64,000 nucleotides of DNA from Gaiellasilicea sp963829845 (lineage in GTDB: Bacteria > Actinomycetota > Thermoleophilia > Gaiellales > Gaiellaceae), in NCBI GenBank assembly GCA_963829845.1, contig CAWHKD010000020.1, positions 48,762 through 112,761 on the forward strand. Reading direction: 5' to 3'. Below, piece by piece: positions 38,015-49,470 of the stretch. Every line of letters begins with the position of its first letter. Within the stretch, counting starts at the first letter, position 1. The notes under the pieces are model-generated. The model saw only the letters and a program-made list of their open reading frames with translations, made no database searches and had not been told where the DNA came from. The position numbers and the translations under genes were made by a program.

Positions 38015-39285
38015 TCAGCGGGCGACCCCGGGAACGCGGAGAGCAGGCACGTACAGACGTGCTCTAGTCCACGCCAGATAGGCATAGACACACTGCGCGG
38101 CGACACCGCTGAGCGCGAACGCGATCGCCGCGCCCTCCGCACCAAAGCTCGGAACGAGCGCGGCAACGAGTACGACGTTCGCCGCGGCGCCGAGGCCCGC
38201 GCCTTTCAGCACCTGCCGCTCGAGTCCCGTCATCATCAGCACCATGGCGCCGTACCCCAGGACGAGCTTGACGAACTCACCGACGACGAGGATGCGAAGC
38301 ACCGCCTCCCCCGTCGCGAATTCGGCGCCAAAGAGCCCGAGGAAGACCCCGGGAAGAGGAGGAAGGCGACTCCGACTGGTGACGAAGCGAGGAGCACGAG
38401 CCGTGCACTCCGGGGCAGTAGGCGGCGGAGCTGTTCGGACTCGCCCGTCGCATGGAGCCGTGCGGTTCGCGGCATGAGGGCGTACATCGCGGCGGCCGCG
38501 AAGAAGCCGGTCAAGACCGCGATCCGACTCGCCACTCCGTAGACCCCAACCTCGGCGACGTCGCTCGTTGCACCAAGGACGATGACGCCAATGTAGAGGT
38601 TGATCGCCGAGAGGCCGCTGACGAGAAGCAGCGGCGCAGCGCTCCGCGCCCAGACACGGGTCTGGAACTGTGGGGCGGCACGGGCTGCCTGCACCGGCAT
38701 CCGCCGCACCAGCAGGATCGCGCCGAGGCCGAACGCGAGCAGCGTGGCTGCTGCGAGAGAGCCCGATCGCCCAGGAGGGGGAGAAGGAGCGCCGAGGATC
38801 GACTCGCCCGCGAGCGACGGACGCCAGGAGCACGGCAGGAGCAACGATCGTCTCCGGTACACGCGAAAGAACGACATGACCGAGCGCCTGGAGCGTCGAC
38901 AGCCTGATCGTCGACAATGCCAGCAGCGGTACGAGCGTCAGCCCGATCAGGAACGGCTTGCTGAACCGTGCCGTCGGACTGCACGAGCAGCAACTCCAGC
39001 GGCGGCGGCAACAGCTATGAGGACGATCGACGTCGCGAGGACGAGCTGATTCGAGCGCCGCACGATGCCGCGAAGCTCTGCCCACCTCTGCTGCGCCTTG
39101 TACGCGGACACGTTTCGGACGATCACCGGCGTCAGGCCGAGCCCCGCAAGGACGGAGAGGACGCCTGCCCAAGCGAACGCATAGGAGTAGGCGCCGTAGC
39201 CCGCCGCCCCGAGTAGCCGCGACAGGACGAGCGCGAGCACAAAGCCAAGAAGGACGGCCGTGGTGTTCAGGGCGAGCGTCGCCAC
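38015..39285 (-). CDS. Second Wzx-type flippase (several frameshifts)
   Basis: GTG 39285 opens ATLALNTTAVLLGFVLALVL and SRLLGAAGYGAYSYAFAWAG, the usual N-terminus of the oligosaccharide flippase family. Frame changes near 38960, 38830 and 38350 are needed. Segments in order: PFLIGLTLVPLLALSTIRLS, LLAFGLGAILLVRRMP, SGLSAINLYIGVIVLGATSD, VYGVASRIAVLTGFFAAAAM, FLGLFGAEFATGEAVLRILV and GAGLGAAANVVLVAALVP. About 420 residues result. It follows the GT4 gene closely. With at least three breaks it could be a true pseudogene, since an intact flippase lies at 16.3-17.7 kb. Confidence 0.75.
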
Positions 39286-39307
39286 GGTGTCCCGGGCGAC
39301 GCCGGTT

Positions 39308-40611
39308 CTAGGAGCCGCAGGCTGGGCTAGCGAGCCTCACGCGCGACGAGGGAACCGCCTCCGCGGATCCGGCGCGATCAGCTTCGGACACCAGACGTGA
39401 CGCGGTATACGCTGCGGCCTCACGAGTCGACCCGATCGCGCGCGAGTACGCCTCGAGCCAGCCGTCGACGACGCGAGACCAGGAGAAGCGGTCGAGGGCG
39501 AAGCGCCGGAGGCGCTCAGGCGAGAACGATGCCCGCTGCCGGAGAACCGTCCCGAGTGCGTCCGCGAGCGCTTCGACGTCGCCGACTGGGACAAGACGTC
39601 CGACTTCAGGAGTCACGTAGTCCTCCGGGCCTCCGGAACGGGTGGAGACGACGGGTGTCCCGCACGCGAGCGCCTCGGCAAGGACGGTGCCGAACGCTTC
39701 GGCTCGGCTCGCCAGCACGAAGCAGCGCGCTTTCCGCCATCAGCCGGGCAACCTCGTGTTGGGGCTTGGGACCTGCAAACGTCACGCGATCGCCGAGGTT
39801 CAACTCGTCGGCCAGCCTCCTCAGCTCGCTCTCCATCACACGCGTGCTGCGGAAGTAGCTTCCGCCAACGAGCAGGAGGCGGCCGGGCTCGCCGCGGTCC
39901 CGGAGCAGGGCCATAGCTCGCAGGAGCACGTCCACGCCCTTGTTGTAGTTCGGCCAGCCCACGTAGAGGATCTGATCCTCGATATAGCCGCCGCCGTCGA
40001 TCGGGCTGAACATCCGGCCATCGACGCCCTCGGGAACGATGGACGTCGGCGCGGCATCCTCACCCCAGTCGTGAATCGAGCGCCGGATGAACTCGCTGAC
40101 AGCCATGATCTCGCCGGCGGCTCTCCCGGCCTCGACGCTCTCGAGGCGAACCGTTCGGCGAGCGAACCACTCGCGCGTCCAAGGCGCGTGCTCGCTGATC
40201 ACAAAGGGAACGCCGTATCGTCGACTAAGGACATGCGCCGCCGCGCCCTCCGGATAGATGAAATGAGCGTGGATGAGGTCGAATGGAAACCTCTCCGAGC
40301 CGAGTCGGCCAGCGTGCCGTGGATGCCGAACTGCGTACGCGCGCGACTCGAGGGCGTACGTCGATCTGGCCGGGTCCTGTCGCGAAGCGCGGGCGGATGA
40401 CCTCAACACCGTTCTGCACCTCGCGGCGCGGAATGCTGGCGGAACCGCGCGTAGTGGCGCAGAGGGCCGAGCGCGGGAAGGGCGGGCAGTACGGCTGCGG
40501 TGAGACGACGCAGACCTCGAAACCGTCACGCTCGTTCAGGAGCGCCGTCGGCCGCTCGACCCAAAGACCGGCGTTCGGGAACACATCGCTCGGGTAGGAG
40601 CGCGAGAGCAT
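39308..40611 (-). CDS. GT4 family glycosyltransferase (frameshifted)
   Basis: ATG 40611 gives LSRSYPSDVFPNAGLWVERP, a GT4 N-terminus. After a frame change near 40390 comes FPFDLIHAHFIYPEGAAAHV, GVPFVISEHAPWTREWF, SIVPEGVDGRMFSPIDGGGY and QILYVGWPNYNKGVDVLLRA. After a change near 39720 comes LASRAEAFGTVLAEALACGT and PVVSTRSGGPEDYVTPEVG, the E-x7-E donor site. A retaining GT-B glycosyltransferase of about 430 residues. It sits 30 bases downstream of the AsnB-like gene and just before the flippase in one minus-strand operon. Confidence 0.83.
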
Positions 40612-40641
40612 GAGGATCCGCAGCGGGCGCTGCCGATTCGT

Positions 40642-42526
40642 TCAGCCACCGGCCGCCCAGCGCTCCAGCCAGTGATCAAGAAAGATGGCGTTGTGAAGCG
40701 TGGCCGTGACCTCCTTGCGACGCGCCGCGTGGTCGGCGACCGTCTGCGCGATGAACGCCGGGTCGAGCAATTCGCCCGCCCGCGTCGTACGCGCGCCGAG
40801 GCGCTCAGCGAGCCCGCTCCGAAGCCATTCGCCGACCGGAGCGCCAAAGCCCATCTTCCGCCGCGTCAGCACTTCCTGGGGCAGCCATGGCGCGAGTGCC
40901 GACTTGAGGGCCTTCTTCGTCGTGTTGCGGTCGACGAGGCGTTCCGGGGGGATCCGGCCGGCGAGCGAAAGGAGGTCACGGTGAAGGAAGACGGGTCGCG
41001 TCTCGAGTGAGACAGCCATGCTCGCCCGGTCGACCTTCGGGAGGACGCCCGCGCCGAGGTAGAGCTTGAAGTCGAGGTATCGCATCGAGTTGACGAAGCC
41101 GACATCCTCTGGACGAGCCTTCCCAAGAAGCGGCCGCACCGCGTCGAGCGGATCGTAGTGGGCGAGAGCCCTAGCAAGCGGTCCTCGGGCATGGGTGCGA
41201 AGCTCCGCCGGCTTGAGGCCGAGGATCATCACCTCGAGCAGAAAGCAGCTCCGGCGGGCTGCCGAAGGCGCGCAACCGGTCGCCTGAACGCGTCGCTTTC
41301 GGGCGCCAGGCTGCCCGCGGCGGCGGCGAGGTGGCTTACGGCGGGTCGCCGCAACTGCCCGGTCGACGGATTGCCGGAGGGCGAACCGTCGATACTTACC
41401 GTAACCGGCGAACAGCTCGTCGCCGCCGTCGCCGGTCAGGGCGACGACGATATGGCTGCCGCGCCTCGCGGCAGACGTAGTAGGTCGGAAGATACGAGTG
41501 ATCTGCGAGCGGCTCGTCGTAGTGCCAGAGAATCGTCTCGCGAAAGACCGTCTCCGCGTCCTCCGCCGTAACGATCCGCTCGGTGTGCTCCGTTCCGTAC
41601 TGCGCTGCGACCTGACGCGCCCACCTCCGCTCGTCGTAGGCCTCCTCCTCGAATCCGATCGTGAACGTCCGGACGCGTGATCCCGAGTTGGTGAGCGCCG
41701 CCGTGACAGCCGAGGAGTCGACCCCGCCGCTCAGGAACGTCCCTACGGGAACGTCTGCGAACGACATCTCGGCCGCCGCCTGCTCCAGCGTTTCGCGGAT
41801 TAGGGGCCCCCAGTCGTCGGTCGAGCGGTCCGGCTCGAACTGCAGGTCCCAGTACTCGGAAGGCGCCTTGGCGGCAGGCCCGTCTGAGGTGAGATCGACC
41901 TCGAGCCAGTGCCCCGGCGGGAGCTTGCTCGTTCCCACCCAGATGGACTTGGGGTCCGGTACATAGCCGAGCGTCAGGAAGTCGGCCACCGACGTATAGT
42001 CGATCTCTCGTCGAAAGCGAGGCCAGGCGAGGAGCGCCTTCAGCTCAGAGGCGAAGATGAAGCTACCGTCGACGACGGCATAGTAGAGGGGCTTCTCCCC
42101 CGCCCGGTCGCGCGCGCAGATCAGCCTCGCTCGCGCTCGGTCCCAGATCGCGAAGGCAAACATCCCCGAGAGCCGATCGAGACACTCGGTTCCCCAGGCC
42201 GCGTACGCCTCGACGAGGACCTCGGTGTCGGAGCGGGTCCTGAACGAGACGCCTGCGCGCTCGAGTTCGCGTCTGAGGGACCGGAAGTTGTAGATCTCAC
42301 CGTTGAAGACGGCCACGAAATTGCCATCGCCCGACACGAAAGGCTGATTTGCGTCGGGCGATGGATCGACGATGACGAGCCGCCGGTGCCCGAGGCAGAC
42401 ACGGTCGTCAGCCGACTGCCAGAGGCCGGCAGAGTCGGGTCCCCGGTGGATCAGGCGGTCGCGCATCTTGGCGACGATCTCGCGATCGACGGGCCGCGCG
42501 GAGATGACCCCAACGACACCGCACAT
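40642..42526 (-). CDS. asnB: Second asparagine synthase-like amidotransferase (frameshifted)
   Basis: ATG 42526 starts MCGVVGVISARPVDREIV with catalytic Cys2, then HRGPDSAGLWQSADDRV and FNGEIYNFRSLRRELER of the glutaminase domain. The synthetase domain has GTFLSGGVDSSAVTAALT and LWHYDEPLADHSYLP. Between about 41500 and 41250 the frame breaks more than once across the GDGGDELFAGYG-type region. It resumes with DFKLYLGAGVLPKVDRASMA, VSLETRPVFLHRDLLSLA and TTKKALKSALAPWLPQEVL. It is a diverged relative of the enzyme at 23.5 kb, not a copy. The substrate, aspartate or a sugar acid, is not settled by sequence. Confidence 0.84.
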
Positions 42527-43636
42527 CAGTCGGCTCGCCCGGCGTGCGGAGCGCGGTGCCAGCGGCGCTCGAACAGCCGTGCCACGCGCCGTGCTGCGTG
42601 GCAGCCGTGTGAGCACGCGAAGGGCGAGCGCGAGAGCGATCATTCGTCCCCGCTGGATCGCGCCGCTGGCGGCGAGAGCCTGAAGGCGCACCTGGTGGAG
42701 CACGCCGCGTGCCGCCGCTAGATCGCCGAGGATGTAATGGTTGACGGCCCGCAGCACGGCGTCGACGTTCCGATGTGCCTCGTACGCCGTGACGGCTTCC
42801 GGTGTCGCAACGGTGCGGCCCAGGCCCCTGAGCTCCGCGTCGATGATCTGAAACACGCGGAAGGGCTCCGTGCGGACATGGTGATAGCGCTCGGACGAGC
42901 TCCCGTGACCGCGGCGGTAGCGGAGCAGGTGGTCCTCGAGCACACCGATGTGATAGCGACGCGCGATCCGGATCCACATCTCGAGATCAGAGGTGTTCTT
43001 GAACTCCTCGTCGCCGGTAGGGGCCCACTTGGCGGTACACACTCGCCCTCACGAGCGCCGTGGGGCAGCGAAGGAACTATTGCCGTGCACGAGTAGAGCG
43101 TTCAGGATCGACGCGTAGTCGAGCGGCTGCCCGCCGCGGATCTCAGCCGGCAGCACGAGCCGGCCGAACTCGCGACCCCCGGCGTCGATGAAGACGTCGG
43201 AGCAGAAGACCGCGCCTGCCGTAGGATGCGCCTGCAGCCAGGCGACTTCCCGCTCGATCAGCTCCGGCGTGTAGACATCGTCCGCGTGGAAGACGCCGAT
43301 CAGCTCTCCTCGTGCGAGCGCGATCCCGTCGTTGACGTTCCCGAACTGGCCCCGGTTCTCCGGCTGGCGAACATAGCGAAGCCGCTCCTCGTATGACGCG
43401 GCGATCGCGGCCGTGGAATCTGTCGAGCCGTCGTCCATCAGGATCACCTCGAATGGGGCGTACGTCTGCCCAAGGATCGAGTCGATCGCCTCGCGCAGGT
43501 ACGCCTCTCCGTTGAAGACGGGAACGACGACCGAAACACTGGGCCCCCGCGAGAGCGGTCGCGGTACCACCGGGGCGGCGGCGGGTGCGTTGTCGTCTAC
43601 AAGCCTCCCCAGCTCGCGTTCCGGCATCGTGCGCAT
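42526..43636 (-). CDS. GT2 family glycosyltransferase (frameshifted)
   Basis: ATG 43636 is preceded by AATAAT and six bases. The core reads PSVSVVVPVFNGEAYLREAI, VILMDDGSTDSTAAIAASYE, NRGQFGNVNDGIALARGELI and GVFHADDVYTPELIEREVAW with the DxD-like H-A-D-D. A frame change near 43060 leads to DEEFKNTSDLEMWIRIARRY and LEDHLLRYRRGHGSSSERYH. Another near 42580 would give an ending in WHRAPHAGRAD and a stop (TGATG) that overlaps the AsnB start. Without it the frame runs straight into AsnB. It is the first gene of the minus-strand operon GT2-AsnB-GT4-flippase. Confidence 0.82.
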
Positions 43637-43642
43637 GAGCGC

Positions 43643-43648
43643 ATTATT
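43643..43648 (-). promoter_or_regulatory. -10-like AATAAT before the GT2 operon
   Basis: AATAAT lies six bases before ATG 43636 on the minus strand, the leaderless spacing seen elsewhere. It differs from TANNNT only in the first base. It faces the lipoprotein promoter in a compact divergent region. Confidence 0.4.
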
Positions 43649-43725
43649 CCGCTGCTCTACGACCGAGCGAGACTAGGGCGGGCGTACTGGCCGTTCGAGC
43701 AGGGACGCACTCGGGCCAAACGACC

Positions 43726-43731
43726 TACGAT
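43726..43731 (+). promoter_or_regulatory. -10 hexamer TACGAT of leaderless lipoprotein transcript
   Basis: TACGAT, six bases, then ATG 43738. The geometry is identical to recR and asnB and independently supports the start of a gene whose coding frame is otherwise broken. Confidence 0.5.
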
Positions 43732-43737
43732 CGAACG

Positions 43738-44311
43738 ATGGAGTCGATGCGTCAGGCGCGATCGACGTGGCCGACGCCCCTGCGGATCGCGGGGCTTGTC
43801 CTCCTCTGCCTCGTCGGCCTGCTCGCCGGATGCTCTGACGACGGTGCTGCGCCGTCGACCCCGCCCGCCTCGACACGGCAGGCGGAGCAACACGAGACGG
43901 CGGAGAACGAGCGGCAGGGGACGAACGAGGCGGAGGCTCCGGCTCCGGCTCCGGCCGCGAACCGAAACCGGGCCCGACACCGAGAGCGAGAGCCTGTATG
44001 CGCTGCAGCCGACGCTGCGGTGCCTTGAGCGTCGCCCGCGGCTCGTGACGTCGTCGGCAGCGACGACCCGTCGGCTGCAGGCGCTGCGAGACCTGGCTCA
44101 ACGGACATCCGTCATCGCGCAACTCGAAGGCGAGAACGTCGGAATCGCCGTGGTCCAGAGCAGTGCGCATGCGAGTCTCCTCGCAGAGCTCCTGCGCGCC
44201 CCGGAAGACCCTCATCGCATCATCCGACGCCGGAACGCCGTGTTGCTCTTCCTCCCGCGAGCGCGGGACGTGTTCGACGTCGTGGTGGGTTGTCTACGCC
44301 CGGCCGGCTAA
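43738..44311 (+). CDS. Putative lipoprotein (frameshifted)
   Basis: The signal peptide LRIAGLVLLCLVGLLAGC has a perfect lipobox (L-A-G-C, Cys32), so the protein should be lipid-anchored outside the membrane. A Pro/Ala/Glu-rich linker follows (EAEAPAPAPAANRNR). Near 43970 the frame changes into PDTESESLYALQPTLRCLER, RRLQALRDLAQRTSVIAQLE and RNAVLLFLPRARDVFDVVVG, which ends in TAA at 44311. The second part looks like a small alpha/beta domain; I do not recognise it. The stop overlaps the stop of the giant repeat protein on the other strand. Confidence 0.65.
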
Positions 44312-47300
44312 GGCAGGGTGTAGCTCACGACCAGTTGCGGCTCGGGCAGGCTGTCCTCGAACGCGGCCGCCTGCAAATAGTTGTCAGCCGACGGCTGCCC
44401 CCCACTCAGGTGCAACCGCAACCCGGTCGACCCGGTCCTCGACACCGAGCCCAACCCAACAAGATCGAACGAGCTCACCGACCCGACCGGGATCCCCGTC
44501 AGATCCGCCGCGGGCAACGCCGTCCCACTCGAATTCAACGACCAGTCGCCACCATCAATCGGCCAATTCGACGCCCCATACCACTCCCCAACCAACCCCC
44601 GATTATCCCCATCCGCCTTCCCCTTCACATGCAACCGCAACACCGCCGAGGTCACCGTCGCCCCATCCGGCAACGCCGACGTATCAAACCGCAACAACCC
44701 CACAAACACGTAATAGCTCCCAAACGCCGCCCGACGACCAACCGTGAAGAACGAACGCGCGGCGAGGAAGCTCGGCGTCCCCACAGGCGGATAGCCATTC
44801 GCCTGCGGCTCCGTCACCCAAGCGTCCCCGTCATCCGCCGCGTCGACGACACTGAAGGTCAAGGTGCCCGACGTCGGCTGCGCCACCACCACCGCCGTCG
44901 CCGCCGACGTCGCCGACGACGAGCCAGCGCCATTCGACGCCGTCACCACCACCCGCATCCGCGACCCCACATCCGCACCCGCCAACAGATACGAACTCGC
45001 ATTCCCCCCCACATCCACACACGCCCCACCCGCCGAATCACAACGACGCCACTGATACGCAAACGAAATCGGCGCCGTCCCCGACCACGACCCCGACGAC
45101 GCCGACAACGTCAACCCCTCCTCCGCCGTCCCCGACACCACCGGCAACCCCGTATTCGACGGCGCCACCGGCGCCGCCGTCGAATAGCTGACGACGAGCT
45201 GCGGCTCGGGCAGGCTGTCCTCGAACGCGGCCGCCTGCAAATAGTTGTCAGCCGACGGCTGCCCCCCACTCAGGTGCAACCGCAGTCCCGTCGACCCCGT
45301 CGTGGAGACCGAGCCCAACCCAACCAAGATCGAACGAGCTCACCGACCCGACCGGGATCCCGGTCAAATCCGCCGCGGGCAACGCCGACCCACTCGAACT
45401 CAACGACCAATCGCCGGCATCGATCGGCCAATTCGAGGCGCCATACCACTCCCCAACCAAACCCCGATCATCCCCATCCGCCTTCCCCCGCACGTGCAGC
45501 CTCAACACCGCCGAGGTCACCGTCGCCCCATCCGGCAACGCCGAGGTATCAAAGCGCAACAACCCTACAAACACCTTGTAATTGCCAAACGCCGCACGCC
45601 GCGCCACCGTAAAGAACGAGCGCACCCCAACCGCCGACACCGCCCCCACCGGCGGATACCCAGCCGACTGCGGCTCATCAACCCACGCATCACCATCATC
45701 ACCATCAGCCAACACACTGAACGTCAACGTCCCCGACGACGACTGCGCGGCCACCACCGCCGTCGCCGCCGACGTCGCCGACGACGAGCCAGCGCCATTC
45801 GACGCCGTCACCACCACCCGCATCCGCGACCCCACATCCGCACCCGCCAACACATACGAACTCGCATTCCCCCCCACATCCACACACGCCCCACCCGACG
45901 AATCACAACGACGCCACTGATACGCAAACGAAATCGGCGCCGTCCCCGACCACGACCCCGACGACGCCGTCACCGTCAACCCCTCCTGCGCCGTCCCAGA
46001 CACCACCGGCAACCCCGTATTCGACGGCGCCACCGGCGCCGCCGTCGAATAGCTGACCACGAGCTGCGGCTCGGGCAGGCTGTCCTCGAACGCGGCCGCC
46101 TGCAAATAGTTGTCAGCCGACGGCTGACCCCCACTCAGGTGCAACCGCAACCCGGTCGACCCGGTCCTCGACACCGAGCCCAACCCAACAAGATCGAACG
46201 AGCTCACCGACCCGACCGGGATCCCGGTCAGATCCGCCGCGGGCAACGCCGTCCCACTCGAATTCAACGACCAGTCGCCACCATCAATCGGCCAATTCGA
46301 CGCCCCATACCACTCCCCAACCAACCCCCGATTATCCCCATCCGCCTTCCCCTTCACATGCAACCGCAACACCGCCGACGTCACCGTCGCCCCATCCGGC
46401 AACGCCGACGTATCAAACCGCAACAACCCCACAAACACGTAATAGCTCCCAAACGCCGCCCGACGACCAACCGTGAAGAACGAACGCGCGGCGAGGAAGC
46501 TCGGCGTCCCCACAGGCGGATAGCCATTCGCCTGCGGCTCCGTCACCCAAGCGTCCCCGTCATCCGCCGCGTCGACGACACCGAAGGTCAAGGTCCCCGA
46601 CGTCGGCTGCGCCACCACCACCGCCGTCGCCGCCGACGTCGCCGACGACGAGCCAGCGCCATTCGACGCCGTCACCACCACCCGCATCCGCGACCCCACA
46701 TCCGCACCCGCCAACAGATACGAACTCGCATTCCCCCCCACATCCACACACGCCCCACCCGACGAATCACAACGACGCCACTGATACGCAAACGAAATCG
46801 GCGCCGTCCCCGACCACGACCCCGACGACGCCGTCACCGTCAACCCCTCCTGCGCCGTCCCCGACACCACCGGCAACCCCGTATTCGACGGCGCCACCGG
46901 CGCCCCGCCGCCTACGACCGCGGTCGCAGCGGATGTCGCCGTACTGCCGTTCACGCTGGCGTCGTAGTGCGCCGCAACCTGGGAAGCGGTGAGGGCGGTC
47001 GGGAAGAAGCTTGCATCGTCGATCACGCCCGGCCAGTGCTGTCCCGCGAGGGCGTGCTGACCGATCCGCATCGGCGTCGCGGCGGCGTTTGGAGCCATCG
47101 TTACAGCCGGCCCGGTCGAGACAAGCACGCCATTCGCGTACAGCAGCGCCCTCGTCCCGTCGTAGGTCGCAACGAGGTGGTGCCTCTCGCCCGGCGCGAG
47201 CACCGGGCCGGCCGCCGAGTACTGCCAGCTCGACCCGTCGCCGACGAACATCCGGGCGACGCCGTTGACGTCGGTGTTCAGCCACCAGCCGCGCAAAGCT

Positions 47301-49267
47301 TCCTGCGTCGACCAGATCGTCTTGTTCGCCGGAAGCACCCCCGGCTTGACGACGAGCTCGATCGAGAACGTCGGCGATGTCCAAACTGGGTCGGCCGGGA
47401 TCTCCAGGTACTGGGTCGCGCCGTCGAGCGACACCGCGGTGCCCGGATCGCCCGTGATGAGGCCCGGAACGCCGCGTTGTGGCTCGTTCACGTAGCTCCC
47501 GTTCTTGAACGCGCGGCTGTCCACGAGCGGACCGGTCGCGTCGGCGACTCGCCAGTAGGAGACCGGGCTGTCCGCTTCCACCCGGTTGGAGTAGACCGAG
47601 ACGGTTGCACCGTTTGTCGCTGCGACACGTACCCGAAGCGTGGAGCCGGAGTCGGCGGCGCTCAGCGCATAGCTTGCGGCGGTGGCAACGGCGATGTCCG
47701 CGCACGCCCCGCCGGCGCTGTTGCACCGCCGCCACTGGTACGCGTAGCTGATCGGCGGGCTCCCGGACCAGGTGCCAGGAGCCGCCGTCAGCGTCTGGCC
47801 CTCCTGAGCCGTCCCCGAGATCGTCGGAGGCGTCTGGTTGACGGGAGGCTCGCGCGATCCGAGGACCGGCACGGTAGCGTCGGAGACGGCTGCCGAGGAG
47901 CCCGCGACGTTCGAGCCAGTTACCCGGACTCGCAGCGTCGACCCGACATCGGCGCTCGTGGCGACGTACGTCTTGCCGGTCGCTCCGGGGATACTCGTGC
48001 AGCCGTTGCCCGCCGAGTTGCAGCGCCGCCACTCATAGGTGAACCCGGGGCCCGTGCCGCTCCACGCACCTGGACCGGCTGTCAGCGTGCGTCCCTCCTC
48101 GGCGGTGCCCGTGATAATCGGCGAGGCCGTGTTCGCAGGCGCGACGATGGTGCCAACAAAGCGAATCCGGTTGTTCTGCTCATCGGCGATCAGGACTGCT
48201 CCTGAAGCCGTGATCGCGACGGCCTTGGGAAGGTTCAACCGCGCCGATGCCGCCGCACCGCCGTCTCCGTCGAAGCCGCCCTCCGTTCCGGAGCCGACGC
48301 CGTTCCCCGCGAACGGCGCGATTGTGCCGTCCGGAGCGACGCGGCGAACCCGGTGAGCAGTGGCCTCGGCAATGAGAAAGCCGCCGTCCGCCTGTCCGAC
48401 CACATTGTGTGGGTTGTAGATCTGCGCCGCGGTGGCTGGGCCGCCGTCGCCCGTGGAGCCGGCGACCCCCGTCCCGGCGACCGTGGTGATCACCCCCGCG
48501 GCCGAGACCTTCCGAATCCGCTGGTTCCCGACGTCGACGATGAGGAAGCCGCCGTCGGCCGTCGGTGCGACGCCAAATGGAATGGAGAGCATCGCCGCCG
48601 TGGCAGGGCCGCCGTCGCCGCTGAAGCCCTGTATACCCGTGCCCGCGACTGTGGTGATGACTCCCGAAGGAGAGACCTTCCGGACTCGATGGTTGTTGGA
48701 GTCGGGAATGAGGAACGACCCGTCGGCAAGCGCGGTCACGCCCCGCGGAGCGTTGATCGAAGCAGCCGTCGCCGGCCCGCCGTCACCCGAGTAGCCCTGC
48801 TCGCCGTTGCCGGCGACCGTCGTAATTACGCCACCCGCCGAGACGTATCGGATCCTGTGGTTGCCGGTGTCCGCCAGAACGTAGCCGCCGTCGGCCGTGG
48901 GCGAGGCGCTGTGGACGAAGTCAAGCTGGGCGGCCGTCGCCTGGCCGCCGTCGCCGGAAAACCCTGTCTCGCCAGTGCCGGCGATGCGCGTGAGCATGCC
49001 TCCAGGTCCAACCTTGAGCACGCGATTGCTCCACGGCTGAGCCCAGACGTATCCCCCATCGGCCGTCGAAAAGATGCTGCGCGGGCGGTCGATCTGCGCC
49101 TCCGTCGCCTGGGTTCCGTCGGATGAGTTGCCCGAGATCCCAGTGCCGGCTGTCGTCCAGATCGTGTCGGAGGCCGCCGCAATGCCGCCTCCAGGAAGGG
49201 AAAGCAGAAAAACGGCAAGCGCAGCGACTACGCCGCCGAGGCGATGCATGGATTTAGGTCTTCTCAC
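44308..49267 (-). CDS. Giant secreted NHL/Ig-like/LamG/DNRLRE repeat protein (one frameshift)
   Basis: About 1,650 residues. GTG 49267 has AGGGAG six bases upstream; ATG 49252 is an alternative. Order: signal peptide (VVAALAVFLLSLPGGGIAAA); about six NHL-type repeats (GDGGPATAA and ITTVAGTG, NHRIRYVSAGG, NHRVRKVSPSG); two Ig-like modules (ISGTAQEGQTLTAAPGTWSG, YQWRRCNSAGGACADI); a LamG domain (YWRVADATGPLVDSR to GQHWPGVIDDASFF); then three copies of an Ig-like plus DNRLRE-like unit of 288 residues (RSFFTVGRRAAFGSYYVFVG, GLLRFDTSALPDGATVTS). A 1-bp insertion near 45325 in the middle copy shifts the frame; the third copy ends VVSYTLP. Probably an adhesin or matrix protein. Confidence 0.85.
44327..46920 (-). 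repeat. Three tandem 864-bp repeats
   Basis: The anchor GCGGCTCGGG recurs at 44337, 45201 and 46066, and CCGGCAACCC at 45141, 46006 and 46870. The spacings are 864 and 865. 864 is exactly 288 codons; the 865 spacing comes from one extra C near 45325 (AACCCAACCAAG against AACCCAACAAG in the other copies). The outer two copies are nearly identical; the middle copy differs at scattered codons. Confidence 0.93.
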
Positions 49268-49470
49268 GGTCTCCCTGCGGCCATCCTACTTCGCGCCCCT
49301 CCAACCACAACTGGCAGTTTGGGGAGCCTCGCCCAGCCGGGTACCCCGCTCTTGCTGCGCCTCTTCGGCTCATACGCCAACCGGATGGCTGCGGGCGACG
49401 AACACTCAGATAACCGAGGACTAACCGGAAGACGAGCGCTGTCTCGCCGGTACGAGAATAGAATCCGCTT
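49268..49470. promoter_or_regulatory. Divergent intergenic region with leader and -10 elements
   Basis: On the plus strand TAGAAT (49459-49464) lies six bases before GTG 49471. On the minus strand TATTCT (complement of 49455-49460) overlaps it and would give the giant repeat gene a leader of about 180 bases. That leader contains small hairpins such as GCC-GAAGA-GGC and the palindrome GGGTACCC. No known riboswitch was matched. Confidence 0.4.

Noticed and set aside
44308..46920. CRISPR or satellite array
   Set aside because: The period is 864 bp, in frame and coding, with no short repeat-spacer structure.
45245..48205. 986-codon open frame on the plus strand across the repeat protein
   Set aside because: It is an Arg/His/Pro-rich antisense shadow of the repeat gene, whose minus-strand product has clear NHL, LamG and Ig-like domains.
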